DNA of 64,000 nt, from assembly GCA_023386585.1 (NCBI GenBank), contig JAEWJM010000025.1:1-64000 (forward strand), in the 5' to 3' direction. Shown piece by piece: positions 43,642 through 53,500 of the stretch. How positions within the stretch are numbered: position 1 is the first letter of the stretch; each line of letters begins with the position of its first letter. The notes below the pieces were generated by a model. That model saw nothing but the letters and a program-made list of their open reading frames with translations. It ran no database searches and had not been told where the DNA came from. The position numbers and the translations under genes are program-made. The DNA is from Bacteroidota bacterium. GTDB taxonomy: Bacteria > Bacteroidota > Bacteroidia > Flavobacteriales > Flavobacteriaceae.

Positions 43642-46524
43642 TTATTGTTTAATCAGTTTCATCGTCTTTTCACGCGATGCCAGATCGGTAACTTTGACAA
43701 GGTAGAGGCCGTTCGGGAGATCGTCGATGAAAAACTGATGACCTTCGCTGTTTGTGCCATCAAAACTTTTAACCAATTGTCCGGTCAATGAAAAAACCTG
43801 AAGTTTGGCCGTTGACGTATTCACTGTGAAATATTCGCGCGACGGGTTCGGGTAGAGATTGACATCTGCCATCACATCAAATTGATCGGTCGCAAGGGAT
43901 GTGTTCTGGTTGCCATAAACCCGGAACTGACCTGCAGGAATGCTGATAACCGCAGTCGTATTGGTAACGTTCATCGGAGTTCCATCCATCAGATTGTACC
44001 ATGTTCCGGCGTAAGGAAAACTTGGATTGATGTTTTGTGCCGCCACCGAGAAGTTTGCCAGCACAACCACATTTTTGAGTTGTGTGGACGGAATTGCATC
44101 GTCATAAATGTAGATGCGCTGCCTCACATTACTGCCGTCGGTGCTGATGGCATAATTACCTTCAAAAACCGGTTCATTGATCTTGAGGTTGATCAGCTTT
44201 GCATAATCGTTATAAACCTGCGAGCGCTGCGGAACCGCCGGCCAATTGTTGACCCATTGCGGCTGCGGCTTGGTGTCGAGCTTACAATCGCCTGCAATCG
44301 CCGAACCTTCGTCATTGATCGTTCCATTGTTGCAGGTATAAATCGATTGCTGCATGCCAAGTTCTGCAAAATGCCAGATCATTTTAGGGCCTGGGACCAA
44401 AATCGAAGTCGCCGCAATTGCGGACATTCTTCCCAATGCGTTATTCAGGTTGTTCAGCGGACTCGTACCTGCGCTATTTCCATACGTCATCGCGCTGTAC
44501 ATCAGCCTTTCCTTGTCATGGCTTTCCGGATAACCCATCAATCTTTTTGCTGCAAATCCGTGAGCGGTGTGGCCGATTCTTGAAATATCGCCACCGGTCG
44601 CATAACCCTCGATCAGTTGTGAATACGCGTACGTCATTTCGCCCCACATCATAACGCCTTTGCTCGGTGTTTCGTTGACACGATAATTCGCCCATTGCTG
44701 CTCTTCGCTATCGGCTCCGAGGTGTTCAAAAATGGCATAATGTGTTGGATCCAGGCTCCATGAATAATCGGCGTATTCTTTTAAAATATCGACGCGGTCC
44801 TGCTGATAAGAATTTGTGCAGGCATCGTTTCCAGCGCAATTTTGAGTAAAGCCCTTTGTTAAATCCCAACGGAAGCCGTCGATTTTAAAGTCTTCAATCC
44901 AATGCTTGATCACACGTTTCGTATAGTATTTTGTGCGATCCTGCGAATGATTGAAATCGTTGCCCACACTGTAACTGTGCGTTGCAAATTCATTAAAATA
45001 TGGGTTTTCGGCACTGGCATCGCCCCATCCGTCGCCGTCCGGGTCTTTCATCCACATGCGCACCATCGGATTTCTTCCGAATGCATGGTTTAACGCAACA
45101 TCAAGAATTACCGCAATTCCGTTTTGGTGGCAGAGATCCACAAATTCGCGAAGCTTATCAGCCGGTCCATAGAATTTATCGTTTGCCATGTGGAAAGACG
45201 GGTTATATCCCCAGCCTTCATTGCCTTCAAATTCCATTACCGGCATCAGTTCTATGGCGTTGATCTTAAGGTTTTTAAAATAATCGATGCGGTTGATAAG
45301 ATCCTGATAATTGCGGTCGGCGTCAAAGTCGCGGATCAGCACTTCGTAAACTACCAAATCTTCTTTTTTCGGCTTGTTGAAGTTCGTTACCTGCCAGTTA
45401 TACGGAGTCTGCCCCGTTTGTAAAACTGTCACTTCGCGTTCCTGTCCCGCAGGATAGGGCGGAAGGTTCGGATAAGTCGACGCTGGAATATACGGATCAT
45501 CAAAAGGTGACAACACCAAAGTCGAATACGGATCGGCAGTTTTTACAAGTACCGGAGAATTAGTAAACGGAGTTGTATCGACAACCCAATATTGGTAGGT
45601 ATAATTTTGCCCCGCCGTCAATCCTGTAAGTTCAAGCCAGAATTTTCCGGTTGTCGGATCTTTTTTCATTGCATAAGCCGCATCAGGCTGCCAGTTATTG
45701 AAGCTTCCGGCAACGTACACGAAATCCTTGCCCGGCGCATCAAGGACCAGCGTCGCTTTAGTGGCATCGGAAGGATTGTAGTTGATTCCGTCTTCAACAT
45801 TTGCCGGTATTGCTGCCGAAATCGTTCCCGGATTTACGACAACCGAAAATTTGCGGGTTATTGTTGAAAGTCCCTGTGTAACTTCGAGCAAATACGTCTG
45901 ATTTGACGTAATGTTCGAAATCGTGTACGAATAATTGGATGTTGCCGGATTAGTGTTGACTGACGAACCGTTGGCAAGCAGATTATAGCTTGCATTTCCG
46001 TTTGTGTTGGTTGCACTTACGACAAGGCTTCCACCGGGGCTGACAATGGTTGTGCTGTTGTTTACCGGTGAATTCAAAGTAAGCTGGAAAGTTCCCACAT
46101 TGAAAATAAAATCCCCGCATGAAGGCGGCAGTTTAAGCGTTTGGCTTCCGGTCGCATTGCGAAAGACCATTCCCATTTTCGTAGCGTTCGCCTGTTGGGT
46201 TGCGTTCAATCCGAAGTAAACGCTGGGCGTCAGGGTAATGCTGAAAGTTCCGTTGCCATTGCTGGTCATTTGTCCAACACCATCGTCTTGGCCCCAGTTT
46301 CCAACAACTGAAAATCCGAACGCATTGGTATCGTCGCCGATTCCGGCATGCATGTAAACTTTTGCGGGATTGGTGCCCATAGTATTGCAGGTCGCAGAAG
46401 CGAAAGAAACCGTGATCGTGATTGATTGGTTTACGTCGAATGTTGAAGGATTTATGGTTACCTGAGCATTCCCGGCAAAGGTCAGCAGACTCAGCATCCA
46501 TGTAAGTAAAAATATTTTTTTCAT
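43642..46524 (-). CDS. GH13 alpha-amylase/pullulanase-like enzyme with a T9SS type A sorting domain
   Basis: This 960-residue extracellular starch-degrading enzyme has a signal peptide (1-20), an N-terminal sandwich domain (about 25-150), an Ig-like segment (about 150-235), a CBM48-like module (about 243-335, VYVAGSFNNWQPD), and a GH13 barrel (about 385-790). Visible catalytic residues are nucleophile Asp554 in DGFRWDLTKGF, acid/base Glu600 in IFEHLG, and Asp670 in PESHDKER. The last ~80 residues (from LYPNPSREYF to TMKLIKQ) form a T9SS type A sorting domain, so the enzyme should be secreted through T9SS and possibly surface-attached. It replaces the SusG lipoprotein of Bacteroides. A terminator separates it from susE. 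Confidence 0.93.
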   Translation of the reverse strand: MKKIFLLTWMLSLLTFAGNAQVTINPSTFDVNQSITITVSFASATCNTMGTNPAKVYMHAGIGDDTNAFGFSVVGNWGQDDGVGQMTSNGNGTFSITLTPSVYFGLNATQQANATKMGMVFRNATGSQTLKLPPSCGDFIFNVGTFQLTLNSPVNNSTTIVSPGGSLVVSATNTNGNASYNLLANGSSVNTNPATSNYSYTISNITSNQTYLLEVTQGLSTITRKFSVVVNPGTISAAIPANVEDGINYNPSDATKATLVLDAPGKDFVYVAGSFNNWQPDAAYAMKKDPTTGKFWLELTGLTAGQNYTYQYWVVDTTPFTNSPVLVKTADPYSTLVLSPFDDPYIPASTYPNLPPYPAGQEREVTVLQTGQTPYNWQVTNFNKPKKEDLVVYEVLIRDFDADRNYQDLINRIDYFKNLKINAIELMPVMEFEGNEGWGYNPSFHMANDKFYGPADKLREFVDLCHQNGIAVILDVALNHAFGRNPMVRMWMKDPDGDGWGDASAENPYFNEFATHSYSVGNDFNHSQDRTKYYTKRVIKHWIEDFKIDGFRWDLTKGFTQNCAGNDACTNSYQQDRVDILKEYADYSWSLDPTHYAIFEHLGADSEEQQWANYRVNETPSKGVMMWGEMTYAYSQLIEGYATGGDISRIGHTAHGFAAKRLMGYPESHDKERLMYSAMTYGNSAGTSPLNNLNNALGRMSAIAATSILVPGPKMIWHFAELGMQQSIYTCNNGTINDEGSAIAGDCKLDTKPQPQWVNNWPAVPQRSQVYNDYAKLINLKINEPVFEGNYAISTDGSNVRQRIYIYDDAIPSTQLKNVVVLANFSVAAQNINPSFPYAGTWYNLMDGTPMNVTNTTAVISIPAGQFRVYGNQNTSLATDQFDVMADVNLYPNPSREYFTVNTSTAKLQVFSLTGQLVKSFDGTNSEGHQFFIDDLPNGLYLVKVTDLASREKTMKLIKQ

Positions 46525-46537
46525 AGCTTAAAAATGG

Positions 46538-46570
46538 AAAAAAGGGCTTCCGGAAAGTGAAAGCCCTTCT
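46538..46570 (-). terminator. Terminator between susE-like and amylase genes
   Basis: A perfect 8-bp stem AAGGGCTT / AAGCCCTT with an 11-base loop is followed on the minus strand by a T-run (TTTTTTCC). It lies 14 bases upstream of the amylase ATG and 20 bases past the susE stop, so it can limit read-through from the sus operon. Confidence 0.8.
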
Positions 46571-46589
46571 TTAAAAATCATGATTTGTA

Positions 46590-47687
46590 TTAGTTAGCGG
46601 TTACGCTGTAAGTATATTGTCTTGGATTGCTTAGATCGAGAGTGACTGTGTAGCTTCCTGAAGTTGGAATCGCAATGTTCGCACCGCCCGCTTCAAGGCT
46701 TCCGTTTGCGCCATCGTCGCCGAAGTTCAGGTCCCAGGCATCGTTCGCGCGGAACTTGATTTCCTGTCCACCGATTAGGTTCAATGTGATTGTCCACTTT
46801 TTGGTAGCAGGATCATAAGTCATGTCGGTATCCGAATCCCAGCCGGTTGGAGTAGCTGAACCGATGATTCCCCATGCGGTCGGCTGCGCAGTATATGTCA
46901 TACCTTCCGGGTTAGAAGCAGTAACAGCTCCGGTGTTTGCTTTGATCAGGTAATATCCGGGGCCGGAAAGCGGAATATTTGCTTCGCCTGCGCCACTTTG
47001 TGTAAGCATTCCTGCGAAGCTGCCGTCGTCACCGAAGTCGCCGTCAAAGTTCTCGTTTGTTGGCAAAAGCTTGAATTCCGGAGTTGGAACGTTCATGTAA
47101 ACGTATCCTTCAAAATCGGTCAGTCCGAAACCTGATGATTCCAATGGAACGCCATCTGCCGGTGTCCAATCATTGCCGTATCCGCTGGCTGCCTGAAAGT
47201 TTCCGACAGCGTAAATCTTCGGAGTTTCGGTGGTGTATGGAGTGATGATCATCTCGGCAACGTTGCTGTAGTTGAACATGTCTCCAACGTAGGCCTTAAC
47301 GCGGACTTCAAAATTTGCAGATTCATAAGGTACGGCGCCCACGGCAAGAAGTGCTGTGTTTAGAACGCTTTGCGAAGCGGCAAACTGTGTGGTTCCGTTA
47401 GTGATACCGATTGTGGCCGGAGTATCAAAATTGTCGCCGGCGCGGTCAATTTCGATTGCGTAGTTCGGGATAACCCCTGCACCAAAATTGGCAGCCGTCC
47501 AAACGAACCGCTCACCGAGCGCATCCATGTTTTCAGGAGTCAGGACGTATACGTTACCTTCTTCCGGAGCGGTCAAAACTGCTGCGTCGCCTGCCTCAAC
47601 TATCGGGCGGTTTTCGACGTCATCGGTACTGCATGACACCGCGAATATCGCCAGCATCGCTAATATAGAAGTTCTTAAAGTTTTCAT
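46590..47687 (-). CDS. susE: SusE/SusF-like surface starch-binding lipoprotein
   Basis: SusE/SusF proteins are surface lipoproteins that hold starch near the SusCD transporter. The 365-residue product has a lipoprotein signal (SILAMLAIFAVSC) and an N-terminal SusE domain (about 25-150, AVLTAPEEGNVYVLT and FVWTAANFG). Two repeated starch-binding-like modules follow: IYAVGNFQAASGYGNDWTPAD... to IPLSGPGYYLIKANT, and WGIIGSATPTGWDSDTDMTYD... to IAIPTSGSYTVTLDLS. Both modules contain GDDG motifs and aromatic residues likely to stack on sugar. It follows susD by 21 bases in the same operon. Confidence 0.9.
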   Translation of the reverse strand: MKTLRTSILAMLAIFAVSCSTDDVENRPIVEAGDAAVLTAPEEGNVYVLTPENMDALGERFVWTAANFGAGVIPNYAIEIDRAGDNFDTPATIGITNGTTQFAASQSVLNTALLAVGAVPYESANFEVRVKAYVGDMFNYSNVAEMIITPYTTETPKIYAVGNFQAASGYGNDWTPADGVPLESSGFGLTDFEGYVYMNVPTPEFKLLPTNENFDGDFGDDGSFAGMLTQSGAGEANIPLSGPGYYLIKANTGAVTASNPEGMTYTAQPTAWGIIGSATPTGWDSDTDMTYDPATKKWTITLNLIGGQEIKFRANDAWDLNFGDDGANGSLEAGGANIAIPTSGSYTVTLDLSNPRQYTYSVTAN

Positions 47688-47708
47688 TTATCTTGAGTTT
47701 ATTAATTA

Positions 47709-49304
47709 TTAATAGCCTGGGTTTTGAACAAGGGTTGGATTTGCTGCAAGCGCTGCAGACGGGATTGGAAAGATATTTCTGAAGCTTGGAGTTGGATTTC
47801 CGCCAGGAGTATTCCCTTTCCAAGGCCACAGGTATGATCCGCCGGTAAATTTCCCGAAACGAACCAAGTCGGTACGGCGGTGATTTTCCCAGTAAAGTTC
47901 ACGAGCTCTTTCGTCAAGAATGAACTGAAGGTCATAACTTGACACGTTGCCAGTTGCATTTCCGAAGGCACGCGTACGAACCATGTTTAGGTAAGTTAAT
48001 CCCTGACCGGTGTTGTTTCCGGTCCGCAATGCACATTCAGCATACATCAACAGTGCATCCGCAAGCCTGAACATTGGGAAGTCAGTATCGACAAAATCAC
48101 CTCCGGCATCGCTTCCGGCATTTCCGTTAACGTCAACATTCTTGAACTTGCCGATCGCATAGCCTTCATTAAAATTACTGATATTGGAAATCGACAGGCT
48201 TTGTCCATCAGTATGGAAATTTGCGCGCGTATCGGTTGTACCGGATGGAAACTTGCTGACAAATGCCGATGTGGTCCTGATTCCGCCCCAGCCTCCGTTT
48301 ACGCCATAATCGCTGGCAGGCATCGTTCCGCCAAGCGGCGCATGGACAAGGAATGTAGTACCTCCGTAGGTTTTGGTGTTTAGTCCATCAAACGCGACAG
48401 CAAAAATAAACTCATTCTGCGCGCCATTGTGGTCGTTATCCGCCAGGAATAGCTGGTCGTAATTCGGGTGTAAAGTGTAGCCTGCATTGATGATGTTCTC
48501 AAGAATAGGCATTGCTTCGTTGTAATGCTCTACGCCGATGTAAACTTTAGAATTCATGTAAAGTTTCGCTTGAAGCATCCAGGCAGCAGCACGGTCGGCA
48601 CGTGGATATTCGTTGGTGCGCGGGTCTTTCATCATTGGCTCGATTTCAGTCAGTTCAGAATCGATGAAAGCGTACATGACCTGACTTGTAACCTGCTCGG
48701 GAAGGAAGAATGTTGTCGGATCATTTTCAGTCACCAGTCCGACGCGGCCGCCGAAAAGATCAAGGAAATGCCAATAGCTCAGTGCTCTTAGGAAGCGCGC
48801 TTCTGCCCTGTAGACTCCGATCTGGTCGCGAAGATCTCCTGTAACGCCACGTGAATCCAGTTTTTCATCAGTGGTCTGACGGAGAAATTCGTTGCAGTTT
48901 TTAATCTGGAAATCAAGGCGGCTGAATGTTGCGTTGATGAAGCCATCTCCGGCTGACCAGGTTTGATAGTGAAAGTCCTTGATGGTATTGTCATTCCAGG
49001 CGATAACCGCTTCATCGGTGGTCAATTCCTGCATCAGGAACAGGCCGCGGATGTATTGGCTGGCACCTTCGTCAATCCCCTGGATATCGGGCGATCCGGC
49101 AGGTCCGTTTTGCCCTGTCGTAGCCAATCCCGCGTATAGTTTTGCAAGCGTTTGCTTATATGCCTGCGGATTGCTGTAAAGCTCTTCGACAGAAGGATTG
49201 GCAGCATTTTGAGGATCGGACTGGTTGAGGTCTGCCGTGCAGGACGTCAGCGACAACGACAGGAAAACTCCGACTCCTGCTAAAGTTAAACCAAATTTTT
49301 TCAT
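47709..49304 (-). CDS. susD: SusD-like starch-binding lid lipoprotein
   Basis: SusD caps the SusC barrel and delivers maltodextrin to it. The 531-residue product (ATG at 49304) has a lipoprotein signal ending SLSLTSC, the SusD TPR-like scaffold (LDFQIKNCNEFLRQT, YRAEARFLRALSYWHFLDLFGG, DRAAAWMLQAKLYMN), and the RagB/SusD C-terminal part (MFRLADALLMYAECALR, ILDERARELYWENHRRTDLVRFG, FPIPSAALAANP). A start eight codons upstream is possible but would enlarge the overlap with the tight 10-base gap to susC. It is co-transcribed with susC and susE. Confidence 0.95.
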   Translation of the reverse strand: MKKFGLTLAGVGVFLSLSLTSCTADLNQSDPQNAANPSVEELYSNPQAYKQTLAKLYAGLATTGQNGPAGSPDIQGIDEGASQYIRGLFLMQELTTDEAVIAWNDNTIKDFHYQTWSAGDGFINATFSRLDFQIKNCNEFLRQTTDEKLDSRGVTGDLRDQIGVYRAEARFLRALSYWHFLDLFGGRVGLVTENDPTTFFLPEQVTSQVMYAFIDSELTEIEPMMKDPRTNEYPRADRAAAWMLQAKLYMNSKVYIGVEHYNEAMPILENIINAGYTLHPNYDQLFLADNDHNGAQNEFIFAVAFDGLNTKTYGGTTFLVHAPLGGTMPASDYGVNGGWGGIRTTSAFVSKFPSGTTDTRANFHTDGQSLSISNISNFNEGYAIGKFKNVDVNGNAGSDAGGDFVDTDFPMFRLADALLMYAECALRTGNNTGQGLTYLNMVRTRAFGNATGNVSSYDLQFILDERARELYWENHRRTDLVRFGKFTGGSYLWPWKGNTPGGNPTPSFRNIFPIPSAALAANPTLVQNPGY

Positions 49305-49314
49305 ATCTTTTTTT

Positions 49315-52257
49315 TTAGAAATTAACATTTAGGCCGAGAGTGAAAATTCTTGGCCGAGGGTATAAATTGTTGTCAACACCGTTGTTGAATTCAGGATCGA
49401 TGCCTTTATAGCCAGTGATGACCAATACATTTTGCACTGCGCCGGTCAATTGAAGCGTCGATCCTTTGTCGAATACGTCCTTAAACGTATAGCCAATAGT
49501 AACGTTATCCCACTTCAGGAATGAAGCGTCCTGGATATAGTAATCCGATTGCAGCTGCGATCCGGCGAAGCCAGAGTCAAGTACGGAAACGCTCGCATTG
49601 TTCAGGTAATTTCCGTTCGAAGGCAATGCAGTAGCCCGGTTCCCTTGGTTCGAATAAACGTTGTTGTAGTTGTAATTTCCGGCGCTTCCTCTCCATTGCA
49701 TCGACAGCCACCATGCCTTGTATGTAAAGTCAGTATTGAAACCATAAAACATATCGGCAGCCGGCTTGTGGAAACGGTACAAATCCTCTGAGTTGATGAT
49801 TCCATCTCCGTTACGGTCAACATACGAGCCTTCAACAGGATGGCCATCTGCATCGTATGCCTGTTCGAAGACCAGGAACGAGAATGGCGCAAATCCAACC
49901 TGATGGTTCTGGATCGTACTTCCGGTACCGCCTGCAATTCCTGTTACATTGTATCCCGGAAAATTTCCAACATCGCTGTTGCTGAGGCTTGTGATTTCCG
50001 AATTCTGGAAAGTTGCATTAACACCGATCCGCCAGGTCATGTCATCCGATTTGACAGGAAACACGTCGGCGCTGATCTCAACACCTTTGTTTTCCAGGCT
50101 TCCGATGTTGTAAAATGCATAGTTCGCAAAGTTTACACCTTGTGGATTTTGTGCATAAAGGATGAGATCCGTTGTGTTTCTCCGGTACATATCGACACTT
50201 GCTGTGAGTCGGTTGTTGAAGAAACCAAGATCGAAACCAAAGTTGATGGTTTCAGTCTCTTCCCATTTAAGGTTGGAGTTGTAAGAAAGCGGCGCATAAG
50301 TCGGGATGAAAATCGGGTTTCCATCGGCATCATAGCCAATCTGATAAGAGGCGGTGTTTGTAGATCCTGAGTACAGCGGAATTGATGGGTAGCGGATTCC
50401 TGTATCCTGCTGTCCTGTTATACCCCAGCTTCCGCGAATTTTGAAATCGCTGAAAAATTTGCTGTCTTTCATAAAGCTTTCTTCGTGAACGCGCCATGCC
50501 GCCGAAACTGCAGGGAAGTAACCCCAACGGTTGTCTTTGGTGAACCGCGAAGAACCGTCAGCACGGAACGAGCCGTTTAATATGTACTTATCGGCAATTG
50601 AAACCGTTGCGCGGGCGAAGAATGACTGAAGGTTAAGCCGCTCTTTCTTTGGAGTTCCCGGATTCAAAATCTGGTTAACCGCATCAAATGAATAGCCGTT
50701 ATTTTCGTAACGGAAATCCTGATAAGTATATCCGCCGGTGACGTCGATGTTGGTTTTTATCGACTCGATAGTGTTGTTGTAATTGGCATAAAGATCCATT
50801 ACCTGGTTCTTTTTGGTTTCTGTGTTTCTGTATTGACCGCCGGCCTGTGCAGTGACGATATACAGCGGATCGGTTGATCCGTATGTTACACCGGATGCGT
50901 AATCATATCCAAAGTTGGCGATCAGCTTAAGGTCTTCGAATCCATGTATTTTATATTCGGCCTGTGCATTTCCGATGCTGCGCGAAGAATTACCGTAGTT
51001 ATCCTTTTGCTCAAGAAGAGCGACCGGGTTGCGGCTGGCGTTCACTTCGTTTATCCATTGGAAATAATTTCCGAAATCATTTTCTGCATGAACTGGCTGC
51101 GTCGGATCGAAAGCCACAGCGGCTCCGATTGCATCGCGGTTACTGTAATTGTTTCTTGTAAGCGATGTTTTATTGTTGACATCAAGTTTCAGGTGCTTGT
51201 CAAAAAAGTTCATGTTGACATTTCCGCCCAAGGTCGTACGCTCAAAATTGTCGCGTTTCAGCGTTCCGTTAAGATTGCTGTAACCGACAGACGCACGATA
51301 GGCGATATTGTCCCTTCCGCCGGATAGCGAAATATTATGATCGGTTCCGAAAGCCGTACGGTAGATTTCCTTCTGCCAATCGGTATTTGAAGTTCCGAGC
51401 AGAGCCTGCTGCGCGGCAGTTCCGTATGTAGTTACAAAATCGCGGTATTGATCGCCGCTAAAAACGTCAACAGTTTCGCCCACGGTGCTGACCTGGAAGA
51501 AACTGTTGTAGTTGACTTTAAGATCGCCCGATTTCCCTTTTTTGGTAGTGATGATGATTACACCATTCGAGGCGCGTGAACCGTAAATCGCAGTTGCCGC
51601 GGCATCTTTTAATACTGTAATGCTCTCAATATCGTTCTGGTTGATGTTTGCCAACGGGTTACGGCCGCCAATTACGCTTCCGCCGCCAACATCGGCAGGC
51701 ACATTGTCAATTACGTAAAGCGGATCGTTTGTGGTAAACAGTGAAGATCCACTTCGGATCCTGACCAGCGAACCACCGCCCGGCTCTCCGCCGCCATTGA
51801 CGATCTGAAGTCCGGCAACGCGGCCCTGAAGCAACTGATCGGCGCCAACCAGCGGGCCTTTCGCAAATTCTTCGGACGTAAGACTGGTAACAGAAGTTGT
51901 AGCTTCCCTCCTTCTTACCGTTCCATAACCGACCTGGACGACTACCTCGTTCAACTGATTGGCATCTTCTTCCATGACCACATTTGCGGTAGTCTGGCCC
52001 TGATAGGTTACGGTAAACTCTTTGTAGCCAATATAACTGAAGACTACGACGTCTCCGGTCTTCACGTTATTGATTGAATACTTACCATCGAAATCCGTGG
52101 AAACTCCATTGGAAGTGCCGCGAACCACCACGTTTACACCGGGCAGCGGCTGTCCGTTGGTCTTGTCAGTCACGGTGCCGCGCATGGTCCCTTGTGCGAG
52201 GGCGGCGAACGGCAGGATTAGTAACAACAATAACAACTTTTTGTAAATTGTTTTCAT
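49315..52257 (-). CDS. susC: SusC-like TonB-dependent outer-membrane transporter
   Basis: SusC imports maltodextrins across the outer membrane with TonB energy. The 980-residue product has a signal peptide (LLLLLLILPFAALAQ), the N-terminal carboxypeptidase-like domain (RGTVTDKTNGQPLPGVNVVVRGTS), a TonB-box-like region (ANQLNEVVVQVGYG), the plug domain (VTSLTSEEFA to NGVIIITTKKG, with SusC signature AATAIYGSRASNGVI), and a long 22-strand barrel ending FTLGLNVNF. It is first in the leftward sus operon and divergent from the LacI-type regulator. Confidence 0.96.
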   Translation of the reverse strand: MKTIYKKLLLLLLILPFAALAQGTMRGTVTDKTNGQPLPGVNVVVRGTSNGVSTDFDGKYSINNVKTGDVVVFSYIGYKEFTVTYQGQTTANVVMEEDANQLNEVVVQVGYGTVRRREATTSVTSLTSEEFAKGPLVGADQLLQGRVAGLQIVNGGGEPGGGSLVRIRSGSSLFTTNDPLYVIDNVPADVGGGSVIGGRNPLANINQNDIESITVLKDAAATAIYGSRASNGVIIITTKKGKSGDLKVNYNSFFQVSTVGETVDVFSGDQYRDFVTTYGTAAQQALLGTSNTDWQKEIYRTAFGTDHNISLSGGRDNIAYRASVGYSNLNGTLKRDNFERTTLGGNVNMNFFDKHLKLDVNNKTSLTRNNYSNRDAIGAAVAFDPTQPVHAENDFGNYFQWINEVNASRNPVALLEQKDNYGNSSRSIGNAQAEYKIHGFEDLKLIANFGYDYASGVTYGSTDPLYIVTAQAGGQYRNTETKKNQVMDLYANYNNTIESIKTNIDVTGGYTYQDFRYENNGYSFDAVNQILNPGTPKKERLNLQSFFARATVSIADKYILNGSFRADGSSRFTKDNRWGYFPAVSAAWRVHEESFMKDSKFFSDFKIRGSWGITGQQDTGIRYPSIPLYSGSTNTASYQIGYDADGNPIFIPTYAPLSYNSNLKWEETETINFGFDLGFFNNRLTASVDMYRRNTTDLILYAQNPQGVNFANYAFYNIGSLENKGVEISADVFPVKSDDMTWRIGVNATFQNSEITSLSNSDVGNFPGYNVTGIAGGTGSTIQNHQVGFAPFSFLVFEQAYDADGHPVEGSYVDRNGDGIINSEDLYRFHKPAADMFYGFNTDFTYKAWWLSMQWRGSAGNYNYNNVYSNQGNRATALPSNGNYLNNASVSVLDSGFAGSQLQSDYYIQDASFLKWDNVTIGYTFKDVFDKGSTLQLTGAVQNVLVITGYKGIDPEFNNGVDNNLYPRPRIFTLGLNVNF

Positions 52258-52364
52258 ACATTTTGTTTAGGTTAGAAAAGAAATGATATGCTTATATTCA
52301 ACTTCGATTGTTAAATTTAATGAAATATTCAAATGCGCGTCCCAATCGCCTGTTAAATCTGACC

Positions 52365-52378
52365 CGCAAACGTTTTCG
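52365..52378. promoter_or_regulatory. Candidate LacI-family operator
   Basis: CGCAAACGTTTTCG is a 14-base palindrome with one mismatched pair and a central CG, the usual form of LacI/PurR-family sites. It lies in the divergent susC-lacI gap, 108 bases upstream of susC and 93 bases upstream of the regulator, so it could act on both. Confidence 0.5.
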
Positions 52379-52419
52379 TGTTGAAAAGTTTTGAATATTC
52401 TGACTTTTAGAATCTGTTG

Positions 52420-52452
52420 TTGACGATTATTTAAAATTACACGCTATCTTTA
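52420..52452 (+). promoter_or_regulatory. Candidate promoter of the LacI-type regulator
   Basis: TTG at 52420-52422, a 22-base spacer, then TATCTTTA at 52445-52452, one base off TAnnTTTG. It ends 18 bases before the ATG at 52471, the spacing seen at purH and the HMG-CoA reductase gene. Confidence 0.45.
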
Positions 52453-52470
52453 TTCAGAAATTCATAATTA

Positions 52471-53490
52471 ATGAAAAGAAAAGTTACCCTCAAGCAGATT
52501 GCAAGGGAGCTCGATGTATCCATATCGACGGTATCAAAGTCGCTTCGAAACAGTCCGGAAATCAGCGAAGATACACGTCAGAAGGTTCAGGCATTCGCGA
52601 AGCTTTACAACTACAAGCCCAACAATATCGCGCTCAGCCTGAAAAACCGCAAGACAAAAACAATCGGGATAATCATCCCTGAAATCGTCCACCATTTTTT
52701 TGCAACCGTCATCAGCGGAATCGAACAGGTCGCGAACGAAAGCGGATACAACGTTATCGTCTGCCTTTCGAATGAATCGTTTGATCGCGAAGTCCTTAAC
52801 ATGGAAATGCTCGCCAACGGCAGCATCGACGGATTCATAATGTCACTTTCGAAAGAAACCCAATTCAGGGCCGATTTCCACCACATTACGGAAATCATCA
52901 ATCAGGGAATGCCGGTCGTTATGTTCGATCGGGTTACCAGCGAAATCCTCTGCGACAAAGTCATCATCGACGACAAATCCGCCGCCTACGAGGCAGTGCA
53001 GCGCCTGATCAACCGCGGGAAGAAGAAAATCGCGCTCGTGACGACGGTCGATTACGTCAGTGTTGGAAAACTTCGCACTGACGGTTACACAAAGGCACTT
53101 CTCGATAATGACATTCCTTTCAGCGGCGATCTGATCCTGAAAATTGAGGATATGGAAAACTGCGAATCGGCCATCACAAAACTGATCCAGGAAAAGGCAA
53201 TCGACGCGGTTTTTGCAGTCAATGAACTGTTCGCCGTGACGAGTATTAAGGCGGCGGCGAAACTCGGGCTCCACGTTCCTGAGGATTTGTCGGTGATCGC
53301 ATTTACTGACGGAATTATCTCAAGATATTCAACACCCACAATCACTACTGTGAGCCAAAACGGTATCGAAATGGGCGGAAAAGCGGCACGCATGCTGATC
53401 GACCGATTGGAGTCGGACGAGGAGGAAGGTGAACTGTACCGCACCGAAGTCGTAGAGACGCACCTGATCGAACGCGAATCGACAAATTAG
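52471..53490 (+). CDS. LacI-family transcriptional regulator of the starch/maltose locus
   Basis: This 339-residue regulator has an N-terminal LacI helix-turn-helix (VTLKQIARELDVSISTVSKSLRNSPEIS, with hinge YNYKPNNIALSLKNRKT) and a periplasmic-binding-like sensor domain (IGIIIPEIVHHFFATVISGIEQ, PVVMFDRV, LGLHVPEDLSVIAFTDG). It lies between the divergent sus operon and the maltose operon and is the obvious controller of both, probably sensing maltose or a product of it. Bacteroides controls sus with the membrane sensor SusR instead, so this wiring differs. Confidence 0.92.
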   Translation: MKRKVTLKQIARELDVSISTVSKSLRNSPEISEDTRQKVQAFAKLYNYKPNNIALSLKNRKTKTIGIIIPEIVHHFFATVISGIEQVANESGYNVIVCLSNESFDREVLNMEMLANGSIDGFIMSLSKETQFRADFHHITEIINQGMPVVMFDRVTSEILCDKVIIDDKSAAYEAVQRLINRGKKKIALVTTVDYVSVGKLRTDGYTKALLDNDIPFSGDLILKIEDMENCESAITKLIQEKAIDAVFAVNELFAVTSIKAAAKLGLHVPEDLSVIAFTDGIISRYSTPTITTVSQNGIEMGGKAARMLIDRLESDEEEGELYRTEVVETHLIERESTN

Positions 53491-53500
53491 TTAAAGTCGA

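Noticed and set aside
43882..44583. Open frame of over 200 codons antisense to the amylase gene
   Set aside because: It lies wholly opposite a well-supported GH13 gene, has an arginine/cysteine-rich sequence with no recognisable domain, and has no promoter. It is an antisense shadow of codon bias.
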